This document shows positions 8,748 through 20,971 of a DNA stretch of 64,000 bases, piece after piece; position 1 is the stretch's first letter; each line of letters starts with the position of its first letter. Under the pieces are notes generated by a model. That model worked only from the letters and a program-made list of their open reading frames with translations, was not told the origin of the DNA and did no database searches. A program made the translations under genes and the position numbers. Origin of the DNA: Aquiluna sp. (GTDB lineage: Bacteria; Actinomycetota; Actinomycetes; Actinomycetales; Microbacteriaceae). Location of the stretch: the NCBI GenBank assembly GCA_017854485.1, contig JAFMHN010000001.1, positions 1-64,000 of the forward strand, given 5' to 3'.

Positions 8748-10808
8748 TTGTTGGAATGGAATGAGATTGATGACCTGGCAGTCAAGACTGCCAAGGTCTT
8801 GGCAGCAGACGCGGTGGAGAAGGTTGGAAATGGCCACCCCGGTACTGCAATAAGCCTTGCACCAGCGGCATATCTACTTTTTCAGAAAGTAATGAAGCAT
8901 GACCCATCAGATGATCGATGGGCTGGTCGCGACCGCTTTATTCTGTCCGTCGGGCACTCATCGCTGACTCTTTATAACCAGTTGTTCCTGGGTGGCTTTG
9001 GGCTTGAGAAGAAAGACATCGAGGCCTTGCGCACCTGGGGTTCACTGACTCCTGGCCACCCTGAATTTGGTCACACCGATGGCGTTGAAATCACCACCGG
9101 GCCTCTGGGTCAGGGACTAGCTTCAGCTACCGGATTTGCAATGTCCACCAGATTCGAGCGGGAACTCTTTGATCCATCGGCTGCCGTTGGACAATCAGTC
9201 TTCGACCACTTCGTCTACGTGATTGCTGGCGACGGCGATCTGCAAGAGGGCGTTAGCTCTGAGGCGGCATCGATGGCTGGACACCTGGGACTTGGCAACC
9301 TAATCGCAATTTACGACTCCAACCAGATTTCCATTGAGGACGACACCGACATCAGCTTCTCTGAGGACGTCGCAAAGCGCTACCAGGCTTATGGCTGGGA
9401 GACAATCGAAGTTGACTGGCATCAGGGTGGTTACCACGAGGATGTCCAGGCGCTCTACGATGCAATCGAGAAGGCCAAGGCAAATACCTCGCAGCCAACG
9501 CTAATTACCCTAAAAACGGTCATTGGGTGGCCTAGCCCCACCAAGCAAAACACTGGAAAAATCCACGGTTCCAAGCTCGGTGCAGAGGAATTGGCTGGCT
9601 TGAAACAAGCCCTGGGTTTCGATCCAGAACTTAGCTTCCAGGTTGCCGAAGAGGTGCTTACTCACACTAGGAAGCTAGTTGACAGAGGCGCTTCTGCAAG
9701 GCGTGACTGGGACCAGCAGTTTGCGCTCTGGCAGCAAGCCAACCCAGATGCTGCAAAGCTATTCGAGCGCATCTCAAAGTCAGAACTTCCTGCAAACATT
9801 GCCGATGTGCTGCCGGAATTCACCGCCGGTGAAGAATTGGCAACCAGAGCTGCCTCCGGAAAGGTTCTGAACGCCATCGCAGAATTAATGCCAGAGCTTT
9901 GGGGTGGTTCAGCTGACCTAGCAGAATCCAACAACACGACCATTGAGGGTGGCGGATCTTTCGTTCCTGCCAAGTGGTCGACCAAGGCTTGGACTCCAAA
10001 GCCTGCTGGCCGAATCCTGCACTTTGGTATTCGCGAGCACGCCATGGGGGCAATCCTCAATGGCATTACGTTGTCCGGAAACACCAGGGTATTCGGAGGC
10101 ACCTTCCTGGTCTTCTCCGACTACATGCGTCCCGCTGTTCGTCTGGCAGCACTGATGGGCATTGCGCCGATTTACGTCTGGACACACGACTCAGTGGCAC
10201 TTGGCGAAGATGGCCCAACCCACCAGCCAATTGAACACCTGACGGCCTTGCGTGCGATCCCAAACCTTGACATCGTCCGCCCGGCTGATGCCAATGAGGC
10301 TGCTCAGGCATGGCTTGCCGTGTTGAAGAACACCAAGAATCCAGCCGGCCTGGTACTGACCAGGCAGAACCTTCCAGTGCTGGATAGATCGCCAGGCTTT
10401 GGTCAGGCTACCGAGGTCGAGAATGGTGCGTACATCTATGCCGAGGGCTCTTCGAAGCCAGAACTAATTCTCATTGCCACCGGTAGCGAGGTTCAATTCG
10501 CCGTTGAGGCCAGAGCAGAGCTCGAGGCAAAGGGCATTTCAACCCGGGTTGTTTCAGCCCCGTGCTTGGAATGGTTCGAAGCCCAGTCTGAAGAATATCG
10601 GGCAAGTGTTCTACCTCCCGAAGTAAAGGCGCGGGTCTCCATTGAGGCGGGCCTGAGCACTGGCTGGAGGCAGTATGTCGGAGACGCAGGAATTGCTATC
10701 GGCATCGACCACTTCGGTGCTTCAGCTGATTACCAGACGCTCTATTCAGAATTTGGAATTACAACGGCGGCCGTAGTTTCTGCGGCTCAGAAAGTGCTCG
10801 GGAAGTAA
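8748..10808 (+). CDS. tkt: Transketolase
   Basis: '[25 protein letters not shown]...[32 protein letters not shown]'; TTG start predicted. Confidence 0.97.
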   Translation: MLEWNEIDDLAVKTAKVLAADAVEKVGNGHPGTAISLAPAAYLLFQKVMKHDPSDDRWAGRDRFILSVGHSSLTLYNQLFLGGFGLEKKDIEALRTWGSLTPGHPEFGHTDGVEITTGPLGQGLASATGFAMSTRFERELFDPSAAVGQSVFDHFVYVIAGDGDLQEGVSSEAASMAGHLGLGNLIAIYDSNQISIEDDTDISFSEDVAKRYQAYGWETIEVDWHQGGYHEDVQALYDAIEKAKANTSQPTLITLKTVIGWPSPTKQNTGKIHGSKLGAEELAGLKQALGFDPELSFQVAEEVLTHTRKLVDRGASARRDWDQQFALWQQANPDAAKLFERISKSELPANIADVLPEFTAGEELATRAASGKVLNAIAELMPELWGGSADLAESNNTTIEGGGSFVPAKWSTKAWTPKPAGRILHFGIREHAMGAILNGITLSGNTRVFGGTFLVFSDYMRPAVRLAALMGIAPIYVWTHDSVALGEDGPTHQPIEHLTALRAIPNLDIVRPADANEAAQAWLAVLKNTKNPAGLVLTRQNLPVLDRSPGFGQATEVENGAYIYAEGSSKPELILIATGSEVQFAVEARAELEAKGISTRVVSAPCLEWFEAQSEEYRASVLPPEVKARVSIEAGLSTGWRQYVGDAGIAIGIDHFGASADYQTLYSEFGITTAAVVSAAQKVLGK

Positions 10809-10810
10809 GT

Positions 10811-11905
10811 ATGAATAGGAACCTGCAGGAACTAACTAAGGCCGGTGTCTCAATCTGGCTAGATGACCTATCTCGTGAGCGGATTGAATCTGGAAATCTC
10901 CAGGATTTGATCGACACGCACTCGGTTCGCGGAGTGACCACCAATCCGACGATTTTTGCCGCAGCACTCAAGGGCGAGGCATACTCAACTGCGATTGCTG
11001 CTGAAGCTGCAGCCGGCTCAGATGCCAGTCGCGCGATTGCAAACATTACCTCTCAGGATGTCGCCGCTGCCTGCGACCTGTTCAGGCCAATCTATGACAG
11101 CTCCCAGGGAGTAGATGGACGGGTTTCCATCGAGGTTGAGCCGAGTTTGGCTAACGACAGTGACGGAACCGTGAAACAGGCCCTGGAGCTTTACCAGCTC
11201 GTTGGTCGCGACAACGTGATGATTAAGATTCCTGCAACCATCAACGGCCTATCGGCAATTACGGCAGTAACCGCTGCTGGAATTTCAGTAAATGTGACCT
11301 TGATCTTCTCGCTTGATCGCTACGACAAGGTAATCGATGCCTACCTCGATGGCCTGGAGCAGGCGAAAGCCAACGGGCATGATGTTTCAAAGATCCATTC
11401 GGTTGCCTCATTCTTTGTCTCACGCGTTGACACTGAAGTAGATGCACGCCTCGACGCACTGGGTCGCCCTGAGCTAAAGAGTAAGGCGGCATTAGCCAAC
11501 GCTCAGCTTGCTTACAAGTTGTTCCTGGAGCGCTTCACTGGAGCCCGCTGGGAGGCGCTTGAAGCAGCTGGAGCTAACCTTCAGCGCCCATTGATGGCCT
11601 CCACTGGCGTGAAGGACCCAAGCCTTCCTGACACGCTTTATGTAACCGAGCTAGTGTCTGCCAACGTCGTGAACACCATGCCTGAAAAGACCATGATGGC
11701 AACCGCTGACCATGGCGTGATTCCCGCCGAGTCGATCAAATCGTCATTCGAAGGGGCTCAAGAGTTTCTGGCAGCTCTTTCGGAGGCCGGAGTTGACTTG
11801 GACGAGGTGACTCTCCAGCTGGAAAAAGAAGGTGTTGAGAAATTTATTGTCTCTTGGAACGAGCTGGTTGAAACTGTGGCTAATGCCCTGAAAGCAGCAA
11901 ACTAA
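10811..11905 (+). CDS. tal: Transaldolase
   Basis: '[38 protein letters not shown]...[15 protein letters not shown]'. Confidence 0.96.
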   Translation: MNRNLQELTKAGVSIWLDDLSRERIESGNLQDLIDTHSVRGVTTNPTIFAAALKGEAYSTAIAAEAAAGSDASRAIANITSQDVAAACDLFRPIYDSSQGVDGRVSIEVEPSLANDSDGTVKQALELYQLVGRDNVMIKIPATINGLSAITAVTAAGISVNVTLIFSLDRYDKVIDAYLDGLEQAKANGHDVSKIHSVASFFVSRVDTEVDARLDALGRPELKSKAALANAQLAYKLFLERFTGARWEALEAAGANLQRPLMASTGVKDPSLPDTLYVTELVSANVVNTMPEKTMMATADHGVIPAESIKSSFEGAQEFLAALSEAGVDLDEVTLQLEKEGVEKFIVSWNELVETVANALKAAN

Positions 11906-13482
11906 TGCAGATAAAGCTCTCCCCCGTGTTGATTGAGGCTCTTGCGCCAACAGTTGACCAGTTGATTTCAGACCAGGTGGCATCAAGAATCGCAGCTAAA
12001 GACAGTACGCTATGGGGCCCCGAGGCACAGGCAGAGGCTGCCATCCGACTTGGATGGGTTGATTCTGCGAAGAGTTCAGTCGACCTTATCCCAGCAATAC
12101 TTAAGCTTCGTGATCAGTTCCGGGAGCAAGGGCTTGATCGAGTAGTTCTTTGCGGCATGGGAGGTTCGTCACTTGCACCAGAGGTGATTGGAAAGAACAC
12201 GAACCACGAGATTGTGATTCTTGACTCAACTGCTCCAGACCAGGTTCAAAGCGCTGTTAGAGACCTTGATCGAACTATCGTCGTGGTCAGCTCAAAATCT
12301 GGTTCAACGGTAGAGACCGACAGTCAGAAGCGAGCATTTGAGGCTGGATTCCAGTCCAAAGGAATCGATCCTCGTGATCGGATCGTGATCGTCACAGACC
12401 CGGGTTCACCGCTTCAGAAAGCGGCCGAGTCCGAGGGGTATCGGGTGTTCAATGCAGACCCAACAGTGGGCGGTCGTTACTCCGCCCTGACAGCGTTCGG
12501 TCTAGTTCCTGCCGGACTGGCTGGATCTGACATCTCCACTTTGCTTGCGAACGCATCGATGGCTGCCGGCGAACTAGCGAGCGATGCGATTGATAACCCG
12601 GCCCTTTGGTTGGCCGCGGCATTAGCAGCGACCCCCGGCGGCACCGGCGTCAAGGATAAGTTTCTGATTGAAACAGACCTGCTACCTGGGTTCGGGGACT
12701 GGGTCGAGCAACTGGTAGCGGAAAGCACCGGCAAGATTCAAAAGGGCACGTTGCCGGTGGTGGTGACGAAATCAGCTCCCGAAATTTCAGACCGCCCCGA
12801 TGACACGCTCATGGTCAGCTTCAGCGATTCGGACCCAAGCATCTCGGACGTAACATTCAGCGGTCAGCTGGGTGAGCTGTTCCTGCTTTGGGAGTATGCA
12901 ACCGCAATTGCGGGTCAGATTCTTGGCATCAACCCATTTGATCAACCCGACGTCGAGTCGGCGAAGATAGCCGCCCGCAAGCTCCTGGATGCCCCTCACT
13001 CTGCAAGCGAAGTCGACTTTGTTGACCGAGGAATTTCGGTCACTAGCTATGGCATGAATGTCGTGGGCAGCACAGTTGAGGCAGCCGTCGAACAGCTCTT
13101 TGAGCAGGTTGATCAATCCAGCTTCATAGCCATTCATGTCTATCTCAGCAGGACCGAGTATCCCCAGTTCGAGGCCCTCAGGGACATTATTGCTAGGCGC
13201 ACCGGCCGCCCGGTGACTTTCGGGTGGGGGCCAAGGTTCCTGCACTCGACTGGTCAGTACCACAAAGGTGGGCCAAGACAGGGGCTTTACTTGCAGATTA
13301 CCGGCAATCATGGAATGGACCTGGATATCAAGGACCGTCCGTTTAGTTTTGGTGAACTAATCGCAGCCCAGGCAGCAGGAGACGCCAGAGTGCTAGAGGC
13401 TAATTCTTTGCCGCTTGTGTCGCTTCACATGGAGGAGCCGCTTGCAGGTCTGGCGATGCTTGAAAAGGTCATCGCTTCGTGA
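11905..13482 (+). CDS. pgi: Glucose-6-phosphate isomerase
   Basis: 'LCGMGGSSLAPEVI...VVSSKSGSTVET...GRYSALTAFGLVPAGLAG', within a pentose-phosphate operon. Confidence 0.94.
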   Translation: MQIKLSPVLIEALAPTVDQLISDQVASRIAAKDSTLWGPEAQAEAAIRLGWVDSAKSSVDLIPAILKLRDQFREQGLDRVVLCGMGGSSLAPEVIGKNTNHEIVILDSTAPDQVQSAVRDLDRTIVVVSSKSGSTVETDSQKRAFEAGFQSKGIDPRDRIVIVTDPGSPLQKAAESEGYRVFNADPTVGGRYSALTAFGLVPAGLAGSDISTLLANASMAAGELASDAIDNPALWLAAALAATPGGTGVKDKFLIETDLLPGFGDWVEQLVAESTGKIQKGTLPVVVTKSAPEISDRPDDTLMVSFSDSDPSISDVTFSGQLGELFLLWEYATAIAGQILGINPFDQPDVESAKIAARKLLDAPHSASEVDFVDRGISVTSYGMNVVGSTVEAAVEQLFEQVDQSSFIAIHVYLSRTEYPQFEALRDIIARRTGRPVTFGWGPRFLHSTGQYHKGGPRQGLYLQITGNHGMDLDIKDRPFSFGELIAAQAAGDARVLEANSLPLVSLHMEEPLAGLAMLEKVIAS

Positions 13483-14999
13483 ACCAAAATCCACTGCGGG
13501 ACCCTAGGGACCGCAGATTACAGAAGATTGCCGGGCCCAGTGGGCTAATCATGTTTGGTGTAACCGGTGACTTGGCAAGGAAGAAATTGCTGCCGGCAAT
13601 CTATGACCTAGCCAACCGCGGCCTTTTACCTCCTGCCTTTTCGCTCGTAGGCTTTGCTAGGCGCGATTGGAGCGAAGAGGACTTCGAGAAAGTTGTCTAC
13701 GACTCCGTGAAGGAGCACGCTAGAACCCCCTGGTCTGAGGACGTTTGGAATCAGCTGGTTCAAGGAGTGCGATTCGTTTCTGGCAGACACGATGACCCGG
13801 AGGCTTTTGAGAGACTAAAACAAACTGTGGACGAGCTGGACAAAGAACGTGGCACCGCGGGTAATCATGCTTTTTATCTCTCAATCCCTCCAAGAGACTT
13901 CCCGTTGGTTGTTGAGCAGCTATCAAGCTCTGGACTTGCCGAGGCTGGCCCCAATCAGTTCCGTCGAGTTGTGATTGAAAAGCCATTTGGCTCAAACCTT
14001 GAAACAGCTATCGAGCTAAACAATGTCGTTGAGAGCGTTTTCCCAGCAGATTCAGTGTTCAGGATTGATCACTATCTGGGTAAGGAAACTGTTCAAAACA
14101 TTCTTGCGCTGCGATTTGCGAACCAGCTTTTCGAGCCAATTTGGAACAACAACTACATCGACCACGTCCAGATTTCAATGGCGGAAGACATTGGAATCGG
14201 TGGCCGTGCCGGCTACTACGACGGCATCGGAGCTGCAAGAGACGTGATTCAAAATCACCTATTGCAACTTCTAGCTCTGACGGCGATGGAGCAACCGCTC
14301 ACCTTTGAAGCCTCGGACTTGAGAGCCGAAAAGGAGAAGGTGCTAGCTGCGGTTAGCTTGCCGGAGGACCTTGGTGCTCACACTGCTCGAGGTCAATACG
14401 AAGCTGGATGGCAGGGCGGCCAGGAAGTGCTCGGCTACCTAGGCGAAGACGGCATTGATCCTGATAGCAAGACTGAGACCTTTGCTGCAATGCGCCTGGA
14501 CATTCAAAACCGACGCTGGCAGGACGTTCCGTTTTATTTGCGAGCAGGAAAGAGGCTGGGTCGCCGCGTTACTGAGATTGCAGTGGTGTTCAAGCGCGCT
14601 CCTCAGCAACTGTTCGGAGCCACTCAAACTGCTTTGCTAGGTGAAAATGCGCTCGTGATTCGAGTTCAGCCCAATGAGGGCGTGACCATTCGATTTGGTT
14701 CGAAGGTCCCGGGTCCCAGCATGCAGGTTAGGGATGTAACGATGGACTTTGGTTATGGGCATGCTTTTACCGAGGACTCCCCGGAGGCATACGAGCGACT
14801 GATTCTGGATGTGCTCCTGGGCGAGCCACCGCTATTTCCTAGGCAGCGCGAAGTCGAGCTTTCCTGGAAAATTCTTGATCCGATCGTGTCGTTCTGGAGC
14901 GAAAATGGTGCACCAGAGCAGTACGCACCCGGCTCATGGGGTCCAGATTCAGCACACGAAATGCTGAAAAATGATGGCAGAGCTTGGAGGCGCCCGTGA
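13479..14999 (+). CDS. zwf: Glucose-6-phosphate 1-dehydrogenase
   Basis: 'MFGVTGDLARKKLLPAIYDL...RIDHYLGKETVQNILALRFAN'. Confidence 0.97.
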   Translation: MNQNPLRDPRDRRLQKIAGPSGLIMFGVTGDLARKKLLPAIYDLANRGLLPPAFSLVGFARRDWSEEDFEKVVYDSVKEHARTPWSEDVWNQLVQGVRFVSGRHDDPEAFERLKQTVDELDKERGTAGNHAFYLSIPPRDFPLVVEQLSSSGLAEAGPNQFRRVVIEKPFGSNLETAIELNNVVESVFPADSVFRIDHYLGKETVQNILALRFANQLFEPIWNNNYIDHVQISMAEDIGIGGRAGYYDGIGAARDVIQNHLLQLLALTAMEQPLTFEASDLRAEKEKVLAAVSLPEDLGAHTARGQYEAGWQGGQEVLGYLGEDGIDPDSKTETFAAMRLDIQNRRWQDVPFYLRAGKRLGRRVTEIAVVFKRAPQQLFGATQTALLGENALVIRVQPNEGVTIRFGSKVPGPSMQVRDVTMDFGYGHAFTEDSPEAYERLILDVLLGEPPLFPRQREVELSWKILDPIVSFWSENGAPEQYAPGSWGPDSAHEMLKNDGRAWRRP

Positions 15000-15916
15000 T
15001 TGTGACAATGGAGGGCACCACCAGCTCAAAGATTGGTAAAAAGTTACAGCAGTTGCGAGATGATGGTGGCGTGGTTGCCCTGGGGCGCGTTCTGACTCTG
15101 ATTATTGAGACCAACACCTCGCACCTTGAAGAGGCCGTGACGGCAGCCAACGGCGCCTCCCGGCTTCACCCAAGTCGCGTAATTGTGCTGGCAAATGACA
15201 CTAGCGACAGCGGAAAGAGCTCCAGGCTCGATGCTGAGATTCGAATTGGTGGAGATGCCGGAGCCTCTGAAGTGATAATTATCAGGGCCTATGGTGATGC
15301 CAGAAACAACTCCGAATCAATTGTCACCGGACTTATGCTTCCTGACGCACCGGTTGTTGCTTGGTGGCCTTCCGGTTCCGAACAGAATCCGTCATCGAAC
15401 CCGATTGGTGTAATTGCCTCCAAGAGAATTACCGACTCAGCTGTGCAGTCCGCCCCAGGAAAGTACCTAGACCAATTGGCGGCAAACTATGTGCCCGGTG
15501 ATGGCGATTTGGCATGGACGCGAATCACTCTTTGGAGGTCGCAGTTGGCTGCACTGTTTGACAGGCACCTGGATCAAGAAGTCACCGGCATCACGGTCTT
15601 CGGAGCAGCCAATTCGCCAAGTGCGGAGCTGCTGGCGCAATGGCTTTCAACTCACCTGGGTCACTCAGCAGAGGTTGTTTCCAGCTTTGAGGGTGACCCA
15701 ATCGACGGAATTCTTGGAGTCGAAGTGTCATTTGAAGCCGGAGCCCTTTCGGTGATTCGAGACGGTGACGTGGCAGTAATTCGGCAAATTGGCTCACCCG
15801 ATAGTTCCGTGTTGCTCCCGAAGCGATCGGATCAGGACTGCCTGAGCGAGGACATGCGCTTTTTGGGCGAAGATGAAGTTTACGGTGAAGTGCTAACTGC
15901 CAGACTAAAAGCATGA
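14996..15916 (+). CDS. opcA: Glucose-6-phosphate dehydrogenase assembly protein OpcA
   Basis: 'MIVTMEGTTSSKIGKKLQQLRDDGGVVALGRVLTLII'. GTG start at 14996 gives a GTGA overlap with the zwf stop; ORF track start at 14984. Confidence 0.93.
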   Translation: MIVTMEGTTSSKIGKKLQQLRDDGGVVALGRVLTLIIETNTSHLEEAVTAANGASRLHPSRVIVLANDTSDSGKSSRLDAEIRIGGDAGASEVIIIRAYGDARNNSESIVTGLMLPDAPVVAWWPSGSEQNPSSNPIGVIASKRITDSAVQSAPGKYLDQLAANYVPGDGDLAWTRITLWRSQLAALFDRHLDQEVTGITVFGAANSPSAELLAQWLSTHLGHSAEVVSSFEGDPIDGILGVEVSFEAGALSVIRDGDVAVIRQIGSPDSSVLLPKRSDQDCLSEDMRFLGEDEVYGEVLTARLKA

Positions 15917-16617
15917 CCAACAAATCAGTAATCACATCTGACTCTCCGGAGCAGTTGCTGTCCCGTGCCGCAGCTGATTTCGCCACCTTGCATGCAGCGA
16001 CCCTGGAAGCCAAGGGACACATGAGGGTGGTCTTGACAGGTGGAACCTTGGGCATCGCCTTCATAAAGGCGATGGAAGATCTGAAGCTTAATTTGTCTGG
16101 AGTGAGTTTCATGTTTGGGGATGAGCGCTTTGTTGGGTTCAGTGATCCTGACCGCAATGAATTTCAGGGCCTGTCGCAATTGGATGACGAATCGGCCCTA
16201 AAGCTAAGACGCTACCCGTCGATTGAGCAGCCCATCGAAGCTGCACGTGCCCAACTGGATCAGGAGCTCACAGAAATGTTCGGCGATAACCCTGGCTCAA
16301 AAGAGGTTTTCGACTTGGTCATTCTGGGGGTAGGTCCGGATGGTCATGTTGCCTCGTTATTTCCCGGTCATGATCAGCCCGGATTATGGGTTGTGGCAGA
16401 GGCTCAGTCCCCCAAGCCGCCAAGTCATCGGCTAAGCCTGAGCTATCGAGCACTGAACAGCGCTGGTAACGTTTGGTTCTTGGTTTCCGGAAGCCCCAAG
16501 GCTCCTGTGGTCAGTCAGGCGCTCTCAGATGAAAACTGCAGGCTTCCGCTAGCCCAAGTGACCGGTAGGTCCGAAACTAGGTGGTATTTAGATAAAGAGC
16601 TTAGCGACGCGCTTTAG
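15913..16617 (+). CDS. pgl: 6-phosphogluconolactonase
   Basis: 'VVLTGGTLGIAFIKAM...FGDERFVGFSDPDRNEFQ...ILGVGPDGHVASLFPGH'. Confidence 0.93.
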   Translation: MTNKSVITSDSPEQLLSRAAADFATLHAATLEAKGHMRVVLTGGTLGIAFIKAMEDLKLNLSGVSFMFGDERFVGFSDPDRNEFQGLSQLDDESALKLRRYPSIEQPIEAARAQLDQELTEMFGDNPGSKEVFDLVILGVGPDGHVASLFPGHDQPGLWVVAEAQSPKPPSHRLSLSYRALNSAGNVWFLVSGSPKAPVVSQALSDENCRLPLAQVTGRSETRWYLDKELSDAL

Positions 16618-16978
16618 CAGCGTCGGCAGCCCTCTGGCGACGGTTACGAATCGAATCGAGAGCCTCAGCAAGAATCTGCTCAGCCTCATCGTCAGTTCGT
16701 CGCTCTTTTACGTAGGCAAGGTGAGTCTTATACGGCTCAATCTTTGCAACCTGAGGTGGGTTCGCCTTGTCTTTGCCAGCAGGCAATCCACAGTGAGGGC
16801 AGTCAATTTCAACTGGCATGTCCTCTTCGCTGACGCTTGCGGCAAACAGCGGATTGATTTCGTGCCCATTTGAACAGTAGAAACTAAGAGCGATGCGCTC
16901 GACCTGGTGTCCGCGGTCGGTTTCACCCATAGGTCCGGCGCCAACACGGGCGCCCCTAATTGAAGGAGAGCTAGACAT
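16601..16978 (-). CDS. rbpA: RNA polymerase-binding protein RbpA
   Basis: 'IRGARVGAGPMGETDRGHQVERIALSFYCSNGHE...CPHCGLPAG...KTHLAYVKERR', full-length RbpA pattern. Confidence 0.96.
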   Translation of the reverse strand: MSSSPSIRGARVGAGPMGETDRGHQVERIALSFYCSNGHEINPLFAASVSEEDMPVEIDCPHCGLPAGKDKANPPQVAKIEPYKTHLAYVKERRTDDEAEQILAEALDSIRNRRQRAADAAKARR

Positions 16979-17226
16979 CAGGCCCAGCCAAATCTTGTGA
17001 AGAGACCCAGAACGATAATTACTGTCACCCAGACTAGGCCGAGGATAACAGTGATGCGGTTCAGGTTTCGCTCAGCTACTCCAGATGAGTTCATTGAGCT
17101 AGTAACACCGCCACCAAACATGTCGGCAACACCACCACCACGACCCTTGTGAAGCAGAATCATCATGATTAGCAGCACGCTGGTAATAACTAGTAGAACC
17201 AGCAGTGCGGTTTGTAGGGCGGCCAT
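16978..17226 (-). CDS. secG: Preprotein translocase subunit SecG
   Basis: Two TM helices with 'LLHKGRGGGVADMFGGGVTSSMNSSGVAERNLNRITV'. Confidence 0.95.
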   Translation of the reverse strand: MAALQTALLVLLVITSVLLIMMILLHKGRGGGVADMFGGGVTSSMNSSGVAERNLNRITVILGLVWVTVIIVLGLFTRFGWA

Positions 17227-17260
17227 CTATTTCCTTACTATTTTTGCAAACGCTTGTAAA

Positions 17261-18043
17261 TTATAGGACTATGTGCTTTTTGAAGCGCGATATTCCAGCA
17301 AACTCTTCGGCATCTAGCGATGCTCCGCCTACAAGCACACCATCAACTTGGTCAGATTGCAAGAATCCAGCCACGTTATTGGCCTTCACCGAACCACCAT
17401 AAAGAATTCTTGAGTTCGCGGCATCGTCTCCAAAATTATCCTTGAGAGCCGCACGGATGGCGGCGGCAACCTGGTGAGCTTCCTCGGCGGTTGCAACCTT
17501 GCCGGTTCCAATTGCCCAGACTGGCTCGTAAGCAATAACGAACTGGCCTAGCTGATCGTGGTTTGAAAGGGCCGCAATAGTTTGTGCGATTGGCACAGCA
17601 GACTGCCCAAGGTTCTCTAGCTGCTCTAGTGTCTCACCCACGCAAATGATTGGAACCAGGTTGTGGCGCCATGCGGCAGCAACCTTGGCGTGGATAACAG
17701 CGTCATCCTCAGCGTGATATTCACGACGCTCGGAATGGCCAACTAGGACATAGTCAACTGCAAGCTTGGACAAGAATGAACCGCTCACCTCTCCGGTAAA
17801 TGCTCCGGAGTCGTGCTTCGAAATATCCTGGGCACCAAGCTTGATCTCGAATTTCTCTGCATCAATCAGGGTTTGGGCGCTTCGCAAGTCTGTGAAAGGC
17901 GGGAAAACTGCAACCTCAACGTCTTTGTAGTCGTGGTCAGCGTCATTTAGCGTCCAGCAGAGCTTCTGAATCAGGGCGATCGCCTGGAGGTGATCGAGAT
18001 TCATCTTCCAGTTTCCTGCAATTAGCGGGACTCTATTAGTCAT
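17261..18043 (-). CDS. tpiA: Triosephosphate isomerase
   Basis: 'RVPLIAGNWKMNLDH...YVLVGHSERREYHAEDD...VIAYEPVWAIGTGKVATAEEA'. Confidence 0.97.
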   Translation of the reverse strand: MTNRVPLIAGNWKMNLDHLQAIALIQKLCWTLNDADHDYKDVEVAVFPPFTDLRSAQTLIDAEKFEIKLGAQDISKHDSGAFTGEVSGSFLSKLAVDYVLVGHSERREYHAEDDAVIHAKVAAAWRHNLVPIICVGETLEQLENLGQSAVPIAQTIAALSNHDQLGQFVIAYEPVWAIGTGKVATAEEAHQVAAAIRAALKDNFGDDAANSRILYGGSVKANNVAGFLQSDQVDGVLVGGASLDAEEFAGISRFKKHIVL

Positions 18044-19243
18044 TTAGGACCTCCAGTCCAGGCAAACGCTTGCCTTCTAGGTATTCAAGGCTCGCGCCTC
18101 CACCAGTTGAGATGTGGCCAAATGAACTCTCTGGGAAGCCCAGAGTTCTAACTGCTGCTGCAGAGTCTCCGCCACCGACAACAGATAATCCGTCAACCTC
18201 GGCTAGCGCAGCAGCGACAACCCGAGTGCCGTTTGAGAAAGCCTCAAATTCGAATACACCCATTGGGCCATTCCAGAAAACAGTCTTGGAGTTTCGAATG
18301 ACCTCAGCAAACTGCATGGCGGATTCTGGGCCAATGTCTAAGCCCATAACCTCTGAGCCAAGCTCCGAGGTTTCCATGTCGGCAACTGCAACTGTCTGGT
18401 GCGCAGCATCTGCCTTGAAGCCTTCGGCAATTTCAATGTCCACTGGCAAGTGGATGTCAACACCGAGCTCTGAAGCCTGCTTCAAAAAGCCTTTGACGGT
18501 TTCAATCTGGTCTGTTTCAAGAAGGCTCTTGCCAACTGCGTAGCCCTGCGCTGCTAAGACCGTGAACACCATGCCACCGCCAATGACCAGGGAATCAACC
18601 AATGGAAGTAGGTTGCCGATAACTGCGAGCTTGTCAGAGACCTTAGAGCCGCCAAGCACGACTGTATAGGGCTTTGCCGGATTGCTTGTGAGCTGCTGCA
18701 GGACCTCAAGTTCTGCTTGAATCAAGAAGCCGCCATAACTAGGGATTGTTTTTGCCAATTCGAACACACTGGCCTGCTCCCTGTGGACCACACCGAACCC
18801 ATCACTGACCATTACGTCCACGAAGCTAGCGATCTCTGAAGCGAGCTTCTGGCGCTCTGCTGGGTCTTCGGAGGTTTCTTCAGGATGGAACCTCAGGTTC
18901 TCAAGTAAAACAACGCCGCCATCCTCAAGTAGCTTCGATGCAGCCTTTGCGACTGGTCCCACGGTGTCTGAACAAAACAAGACCGGTTGCCCCAATAGCT
19001 CTTCTAACCTTCTCGCAATCGGTTCCAGGGAATACTTGGAATCAGGGACCCCCTGAGGTCTTCCGAGGTGGGAAGCGATGAGAACCCTTGCTCCAGCGTC
19101 AACTAGGTACTGAATGGTCTGAAGTGAAGCTCGAATTCTGCCATCATCACCAATTACGCCATCTTTTAGTGGGACGTTGAGGTCACACCGGAGAAGCACG
19201 CGCTTGGAGCGAAGGTCGCCAGCGTCTGCGAGAGTTCGAATCA

Positions 19244-19244
<1 letters not shown>
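18036..19244 (-). CDS. pgk: Phosphoglycerate kinase
   Basis: 'KRVLLRCDLNVPLKDGVIGDDGRI...VLLENLRFHPEE...GNGPMGVFE...STGGGASLEYLEGKRLPGL'-type motifs (WNGPMGVFE). Confidence 0.97.
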
Positions 19245-20275
<1,031 letters not shown>

Positions 20276-20306
20276 TTATTGCCCGAGCGCCTTTGGGCGG
20301 ACCCCG

Positions 20307-20924
20307 TTAGCCTAGCAGTAGTGAGCGGCTGTTGGCTTTTACTGACTCGAAGCGTTTTGCAACATCGTCCCAATTGATGATGTTCCAGAAGGCCTTTACG
20401 TAGTCGGCCTTCACGTTCTGATAGTCAAGGTAAAAAGCGTGCTCCCACATGTCCAGCATCAATAGCGGGATGTTTCCCATCGCCAGGTTGCCCTGCTGGT
20501 CATAAAGCTGCCCAATAACTAGACGGTTACCCAGGCTGTCCCAAGCAAGATAAGCCCAACCGGAACCCTGGATTCCCATTGCAGCAGCAGTGAAGTGCTT
20601 GGTGAACGCCTCGTAGGAGCCGAAGTACTCAGCAATCGCCGCCAACAACTCTCCCGATGCCTCCCCGCCCTCTGCGGAGAGGTTCTTCCAGAAAATACTG
20701 TGATTGACATGTCCACCGAGGTTGAACGCCAAATCCTTTTGAAGCTTAGGTAGGTTCCCGAAATTGTCGGTAGCTCGTGCCTCCTCCATTGCTGCCAATG
20801 CCGCGTTAGCGCCGGTTACATATGCCTGGTGGTGCTTGGAGTGATGCAACTCCATGATGCGAGCAGAGATGTGTGGCTCGAGCGCCGCGTAGTCGTAGTT
20901 CAGGTCTGGAAGTGTGTAGGTCAT
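20307..20924 (-). CDS. sodA: Superoxide dismutase (Fe/Mn family)
   Basis: 'YTLPDLNYDYAALEPHISARIMELHHSKHHQAYV...LMLDMWEHAFYLDYQNVKADYVKAFWNIINWDDV'. Start placed at ATG 20924; ORF track extends to 20954. Confidence 0.96.
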   Translation of the reverse strand: MTYTLPDLNYDYAALEPHISARIMELHHSKHHQAYVTGANAALAAMEEARATDNFGNLPKLQKDLAFNLGGHVNHSIFWKNLSAEGGEASGELLAAIAEYFGSYEAFTKHFTAAAMGIQGSGWAYLAWDSLGNRLVIGQLYDQQGNLAMGNIPLLMLDMWEHAFYLDYQNVKADYVKAFWNIINWDDVAKRFESVKANSRSLLLG

Positions 20925-20971
20925 GGTTCCCTTTCTATTGTTTGTGAAGCCCAAAAAACTTTGAATTATTC

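Noticed and set aside
12787-13311. 174-aa minus-strand ORF antisense to pgi
   Set aside because: Overlaps conserved pgi; no recognisable family.
15591-16157. 188-aa minus-strand ORF antisense to opcA/pgl
   Set aside because: Spans two conserved sense genes; composition looks like shadow coding.
18070-18543. 157-aa plus-strand ORF antisense to pgk
   Set aside because: Low-complexity Ser/Pro/Thr-rich translation with no recognisable domain; a mirror of strong pgk codon usage on the opposite strand.
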